64,000 nucleotides of DNA from Moraxella osloensis (GTDB lineage: Bacteria; Pseudomonadota; Gammaproteobacteria; Pseudomonadales; Moraxellaceae), in assembly GCF_009867135.1 (NCBI RefSeq), contig NZ_CP047226.1, positions 124,001 through 188,000 on the forward strand, written 5' to 3'. Below, in pieces: positions 60,135 through 64,000 of this stretch (positions are counted from its first letter, which is position 1; each line of letters opens with the position of its first letter). The notes beneath the pieces are model-generated. The model worked only from the letters and a program-made list of their open reading frames with translations. It searched no databases and was not told where the DNA came from. Both the position numbers and the translations under genes were made by a program.

Positions 60135-62231
60135 TTATTTTGATAAATCTATCGCATAATCTGCCAAGCCTTTATTTGAACCGTCGTCATTATTTACGAC
60201 GCTAATATTGGTTAGTCCTGCTTTTTGGGCAAAGTCAATTTTGTTTGCACTCGATTTAAAGGTTACAGGACCCGCTGTTTTCACTTTGACAAACCGCCAG
60301 CTACGACTGCTACCATTATTGGTTAAAGATAAATTCTTAGCCGCTTTGATGTAGTTAATCAGCACATCACGATTGGCATCCGGTGATTCAACTACATTGG
60401 TACTATTAATGCTGTAGTACTCCTTTAGACCTGATGCACGATAGTTATTGGTTGCGATGATAAATGGTGCGTTTTCTTCAATCGGCTTGCCTTTGTAGGT
60501 TAAGTTTTGGATACGGCTACCGACAGGTTTAGTCACATCAATCTCATATTGCACATCGGGTGAGGTAAACATATCAAAGTTATACCCAGGAAAAGTGCTG
60601 ATTAACGCTTGTGGTGTGGTAAGGCTTGGGTTTATTTGATTAAAGCGTTTGGCAGAATTCTCTAGCCATTTTTTGATATCACTGCCTTGTATTTTTACTG
60701 CAAACACGGTATTTGGATACAGGTATAAATCAGCCGCATTGTTAATAGCAATATTGCCTTGAGCGACATCCGTATAATCTGAACCCCCTGCAAATCCGCT
60801 TTTAAATGGGGCACTCACTGATAAGACAGGGACATCTTTATATTGTGGCAAATTGGCGTTAATATAATCGCTGATATAATTGGCTTGGGCTTGGTTGACT
60901 ACTTGAATCGCTGACACATCACCCACATCAGCAAAGTAAGAAGTCATTGAGAAATCGGATGTACCGATTGGGGTTTTGACATAATTAATAGTGGAATTAT
61001 GTTCTGCTTGAATTAATTGAGCCACTCGCGGGTTAGCTGCTACAAAAGTTTTATCAGCATTTTGGATAGTACGCACTGCCACTTTGGTATTGTTTTTATT
61101 GACGACCCATTTTTGACCATCAAAGGTTAGATTCAGTTTGATGACCCCTAACCCTTTACCCCAAAAACTTGGCATGACCGCAGGGACGTTGTTTAACAAG
61201 CCATTAACTTTATCAATACCTGCTTGGTCTAGGCGGGTGTCTTTGCTATTAGCATCAGGAAACACTTGATGTGTGTGTCCCATCAAAATCGCATCAATAC
61301 CTGCCACTTGCGATAGATGCCAACTGGCGTTTTCCATCGTTGGGCTGTATGGTGAGGTATCAATACCCCCATGCGACAAGGCGACAATGACATCTGCACC
61401 TTCACTTTTCATTTGTGGCACGTATTTTTCTGCCATTTCTTTTGCACCGGCGGTGGTGACTTTGCCGTCTAGCCATTTTTTGTCCCATTGCATAATACCG
61501 GGTGTGGTAAAGCCAATGATACCAATTTTTAGCGGTACGGTAACCGTCTTACCATCTGGTGTGGTTGCCGTAAAGGTTTTGGTAATGATTTTATAAGGCT
61601 TAAACAGTGGCTGATTATTGCGAGCGCTAATGACATTGGATAAAACCAAGGGGAAGTTAGGTCCTTTACAAGCACTGGCACTTGCGGTTATGCCATCAAC
61701 ATTAAACTGACTGCCTGTAATTTGATTAAGATAGTTCAACCCATAGTTGAATTCATGGTTACCAATCGTACCTGCATCATACTTTAGGTCATTCATAACC
61801 TTATAAATGCCCAGTGTTTCGTCGCATTTGACAGGGTTCACCGTTGCTTGATAGTCACCTAAAGCACTACCTTGAATGGTATCACCGTTATCTAGCAAGA
61901 TATTATTGGCAGATTCACTACGAGCGTTATTAATAAGCGTTGCGGTTCGCTCAAGCCCAAAACTTTTGTCTTCTGTCAACTTGTAATAATCATAACTCAT
62001 GACATTATTATGCAAATCTGACGTTTCAAGAATAGTAAAGTTAAGGTTCGTATTGGTAGCGATTTGCTGTGGTTTAGGGTCATTACTATCATTATCATTG
62101 TTATTACAAGCAACAAGTGACATGCTTGCTACAATCATGGATGTGGTGAGGCAAATGCGCTTGATTTGCGTATTCTTATAATGATGGTTTTTATAATGAT
62201 GGTTTTTATAATGATGGGTTTTATAGTTCAT
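60135..62231 (-). CDS. cpdB: 2',3'-cyclic-nucleotide phosphodiesterase / nucleotidase lipoprotein
   Basis: A 698-residue exported enzyme. A lipoprotein signal with lipobox SLVAC ends near residue 42, preceded by an unusually long basic N-terminus made of HHYKN repeats. The calcineurin-like metallophosphoesterase domain carries TSDLHNNV, DNGDTIQGS, GNHEFNYG and GHTHQVFPD, giving the dimetal site. The 5'-nucleotidase C-terminal domain occupies about 410-620. It would release nucleosides from extracytoplasmic nucleotides. A CpdB-type enzyme is more likely than UshA because of the domain order and the motif ETSDLHNN. It is monocistronic on the minus strand. Confidence 0.85.
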   Translation of the reverse strand: MNYKTHHYKNHHYKNHHYKNTQIKRICLTTSMIVASMSLVACNNNDNDSNDPKPQQIATNTNLNFTILETSDLHNNVMSYDYYKLTEDKSFGLERTATLINNARSESANNILLDNGDTIQGSALGDYQATVNPVKCDETLGIYKVMNDLKYDAGTIGNHEFNYGLNYLNQITGSQFNVDGITASASACKGPNFPLVLSNVISARNNQPLFKPYKIITKTFTATTPDGKTVTVPLKIGIIGFTTPGIMQWDKKWLDGKVTTAGAKEMAEKYVPQMKSEGADVIVALSHGGIDTSPYSPTMENASWHLSQVAGIDAILMGHTHQVFPDANSKDTRLDQAGIDKVNGLLNNVPAVMPSFWGKGLGVIKLNLTFDGQKWVVNKNNTKVAVRTIQNADKTFVAANPRVAQLIQAEHNSTINYVKTPIGTSDFSMTSYFADVGDVSAIQVVNQAQANYISDYINANLPQYKDVPVLSVSAPFKSGFAGGSDYTDVAQGNIAINNAADLYLYPNTVFAVKIQGSDIKKWLENSAKRFNQINPSLTTPQALISTFPGYNFDMFTSPDVQYEIDVTKPVGSRIQNLTYKGKPIEENAPFIIATNNYRASGLKEYYSINSTNVVESPDANRDVLINYIKAAKNLSLTNNGSSRSWRFVKVKTAGPVTFKSSANKIDFAQKAGLTNISVVNNDDGSNKGLADYAIDLSK
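62176..62220 (-). repeat. Three 15-bp tandem repeats in cpdB leader codons
   Basis: Three copies of TTATAATGATGGTTT (third with one change) lie 10-55 bp inside the gene and encode HHYKN units directly before the signal peptide. Copy-number change would stay in frame. Confidence 0.85.
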
Positions 62232-62437
62232 GATCGCTCACTAAATTAGGCTCAAATAAGAGCGTTGATAAATTTGTGAAATATCATAGAAAGGTTGCGT
62301 GACAAAATGATGAATAGCTAGGGGTTCATAAAATTCGCCGCCCGCCGCCTACCGTCAAGCGACCCCGCAAACAATCAATTGTTATGACCACGCACCCAAA
62401 GACGCATTTGATAGTCTGCCCAATTCTAGGATAACCC

Positions 62438-63532
62438 TTAGCTTGCTCGCCAATACACTTTTAGTACGCTATTATCGCGACTTAACTGTAATAACTCATC
62501 CAATAGCAAACGCAGTTTTTTCGTTGTTGTCGCTTCAAGACCACCCCAGATGTGGTCAATTTTGTGAGGATGTTGTTGTAAAAAATCTTGTAGTTTCGTA
62601 AAAATCTGCGTATGGGGCAGTTGGTTATCATTCGCCACAATTGGCAACACCGTTGCAGGATACTGAGTTAAAACGTCTTCTAAATAAGCCAAATCTAGCG
62701 GGCTTTGCAAAAAGGTAAGTACAATCGGCGGTATTGTCTGCTCGGTCATTGGCGACTGCTCTAACAGTCTGGCTACGGTCGGTAGTGAGGTTTCATCAGC
62801 GATTAATAGACTTTGTCCCTGTGGCTGATTAACACCGAGATGATCGATTTTTTCGGGGAATTCTCGCTCACTGGTAAAAACATCGCCTGTTTTTAACGAT
62901 TTTACCCAAGTTTCGCCAAGACTGATTTCGCCGTTTTTTTCTCCATGACAATAAATATCTATCCAAGCAAGGTTTTGCGTTTCACCGTTTTCATTCACGG
63001 TTTGCCATGCCTTGCGAAGCGTATAATAGCGGTAGGGGCGGGGGTGTTTTTTTAGGTCGGTGTCGGGCAGTTTGACATCAAACAAAAACGCATAACCTGC
63101 CGGTAAATCGGATAAATCGCTATCGGTTTGCACTGTCAAACGATACATATGGTGACTAACCGCTTCAACGCTTTGCAGGCAAAATTGACGCTGCTTGATG
63201 TCAATGGTTTTTTTACCTTGTTTGCGGTCACTGCGCTGCAATAAGGCGACATACTGGTCGTTAAATTTTTCAAGGGTTTGGGTCGGCTCACTAAATGCCA
63301 AAAGCTGATTGTGTAAGTGCGGCTCGTTTTGCGCAAATTGCAAATCCAACAGCAAGCCTTGTTGATAAATTTGGCGTAAGGTCACATTTTGCAAGGATTT
63401 TTGCTGAACCTTGGTTAAGTTTAGCAAGCCTAATGCCATGTGCTTCATATCATCGCTGTGGTCTTCGTTGATGTGATTGATGATGTCGGCAATTTCGGGG
63501 TCATCAAATAAAGTCAGATTTTCTGGGTGCAT
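62438..63532 (-). CDS. Siderophore-interacting protein with DUF2470 domain
   Basis: A 364-residue protein. The first 85 residues (INHINEDHSDDMKHMALGLL) match the DUF2470 domain of haem-handling proteins. The rest is a siderophore-interacting FAD-binding domain (PRPYRYYTLRKAW, EISLGETWVKSLKTGDVF) and NAD(P)H-binding part (LLIADETSLPTVARLLEQ, WGGLEATTTKKLRLLL). Such enzymes reduce ferric siderophores in the cytoplasm. It lies 77 bp downstream of a TonB-dependent receptor on the same strand, supporting an iron-uptake operon. Confidence 0.88.
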   Translation of the reverse strand: MHPENLTLFDDPEIADIINHINEDHSDDMKHMALGLLNLTKVQQKSLQNVTLRQIYQQGLLLDLQFAQNEPHLHNQLLAFSEPTQTLEKFNDQYVALLQRSDRKQGKKTIDIKQRQFCLQSVEAVSHHMYRLTVQTDSDLSDLPAGYAFLFDVKLPDTDLKKHPRPYRYYTLRKAWQTVNENGETQNLAWIDIYCHGEKNGEISLGETWVKSLKTGDVFTSEREFPEKIDHLGVNQPQGQSLLIADETSLPTVARLLEQSPMTEQTIPPIVLTFLQSPLDLAYLEDVLTQYPATVLPIVANDNQLPHTQIFTKLQDFLQQHPHKIDHIWGGLEATTTKKLRLLLDELLQLSRDNSVLKVYWRAS

Positions 63533-63609
63533 AGAATGTAATTTTTGTTAAAGGGCGATAAGGAAAGAACTTGGGGTGACAAGTCCTTTGTTTAGATTTA
63601 TGGACATGA

Positions 63610-64000
63610 TTAAAACTTCGCGGTTAAGCTAACACTGGCTTGTCGCTCTGCGCCCATCCAGCAGTTGTTGCTGTTATAACAACTACCCACGTAGGTTTTG
63701 TCAAACAAGTTACTGACAGTCAAGCCCACATCGAACATGCGGTTAATTTGATAACTGCCAGCCAGATCCACCAAGGTGACGCTTGGCAAAGTATCTGAGT
63801 TTTCTCTATCAATCTGCATCCCAGCGATGTGCCGTACACCCACTTGTACCGCGGTTTTGGCGTTGGGTTTCATACTTGCCCACAGTGTGGCGTTGTGCTT
63901 GGCAATTTGTTGCGGGGTATTGCCGACCAGTTGGGGATTAAACTCATCCTTGGTGATTTCGGCATCGACATAACCGTAGCCGACACCCACATTCAACCAA
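63610..64000 (-). CDS. TonB-dependent receptor, C-terminal part
   Basis: About 129 codons of the C-terminal barrel are visible and the N-terminus is off the window edge. Alternating beta-strand sequence (VGYGYVDAEITKDEF, TAVQVGVRHIAG, VTLVDLAGSYQINRMFDVGLTVSNLFDKTYVGSCY) ends in VSLTAKF with the terminal Phe needed for outer membrane insertion. The NLFDKTYVGSCY region is typical of ferrichrome/FhuA-type siderophore receptors. The exact siderophore cannot be told. Confidence 0.88.
   Translation of the reverse strand, partial: WLNVGVGYGYVDAEITKDEFNPQLVGNTPQQIAKHNATLWASMKPNAKTAVQVGVRHIAGMQIDRENSDTLPSVTLVDLAGSYQINRMFDVGLTVSNLFDKTYVGSCYNSNNCWMGAERQASVSLTAKF

Overview
The window looks like chromosome from a member of the Moraxellaceae, most like the Moraxella osloensis group. 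I base this on recollection of the 16S rRNA sequence, on the 1,3-diaminopropane gene pair (dat/ddc) shared with Acinetobacter, and on the moderate, slightly AT-rich composition. No database search was possible. Most of the window is ordinary housekeeping sequence. About 5 kb is insertion-sequence debris, and a complete rRNA operon occupies 54.1-59.9 kb.

Layout. 1-248: end of an ISAs1-type element. 0.4-6.3 kb: a four-gene export operon (TolC-like outer membrane factor, HlyD adaptor, two ABC-2 permeases) with no ATPase gene. 6.5-11.7 kb: L-serine deaminase (+), then dat and ddc on the minus strand with a small RelA/SpoT-domain protein between them. 12.0-15.9 kb: a decaying mobile zone holding a transposase fragment, an IS256 element broken by a 59-bp hairpin repeat, and about 1.7 kb of non-coding DNA with a recurring short motif. 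15.9-25.7 kb: pgsA, a flavin-binding-type stress protein, purL, yceI, then lemA and two TPM-domain genes. 26-27.9 kb: an IS630 element in the 5' end of a Sel1-repeat gene. 28-31.7 kb: a LOG-type gene, then D-2-hydroxyglutarate dehydrogenase divergent from serA. 31.8-38.5 kb: SWIM protein, ettA, GNAT, infC and thrS. 39-42.2 kb: cytosolic 5'-nucleotidase, actP, yjcH. 42.7-45.1 kb: a four-gene minus-strand operon of GbsR/MarR regulator, unknown four-helix membrane protein, TIGR01777 oxidoreductase and DCC-family thiol protein. 45.4-54.1 kb: enoyl-CoA hydratase, glycosyltransferase, NRDE protein, CobW-type GTPase, ompR without a neighbouring envZ, tex, and a MenA-like prenyltransferase. 54.1-59.9 kb: rrn operon (two promoters, 16S, tRNA-Ile, tRNA-Ala, 23S, 5S, terminator). 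60.1-64 kb: cyclic-nucleotide phosphodiesterase/nucleotidase lipoprotein, siderophore-interacting protein, and the end of a TonB-dependent receptor.

How genes fit together. Serine metabolism appears twice: synthesis (serA with its electron-disposal partner) and breakdown (sdaA). dat and ddc convert aspartate semialdehyde through diaminobutyrate to 1,3-diaminopropane. thrS and infC form the usual translation operon, and infC starts at a rare AUU codon. The last two genes form an iron-acquisition pair.

The observations most worth following are: the ATPase-less ABC-2 export operon whose proteins carry repetitive N-terminal tails; the alarmone-synthetase-like protein between dat and ddc; the hairpin repeat shared by the IS256 transposase and the rRNA spacer; the recurring motif in the mobile zone; and the GbsR-led redox operon. 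No CRISPR array, prophage or recognisable defence system is visible.
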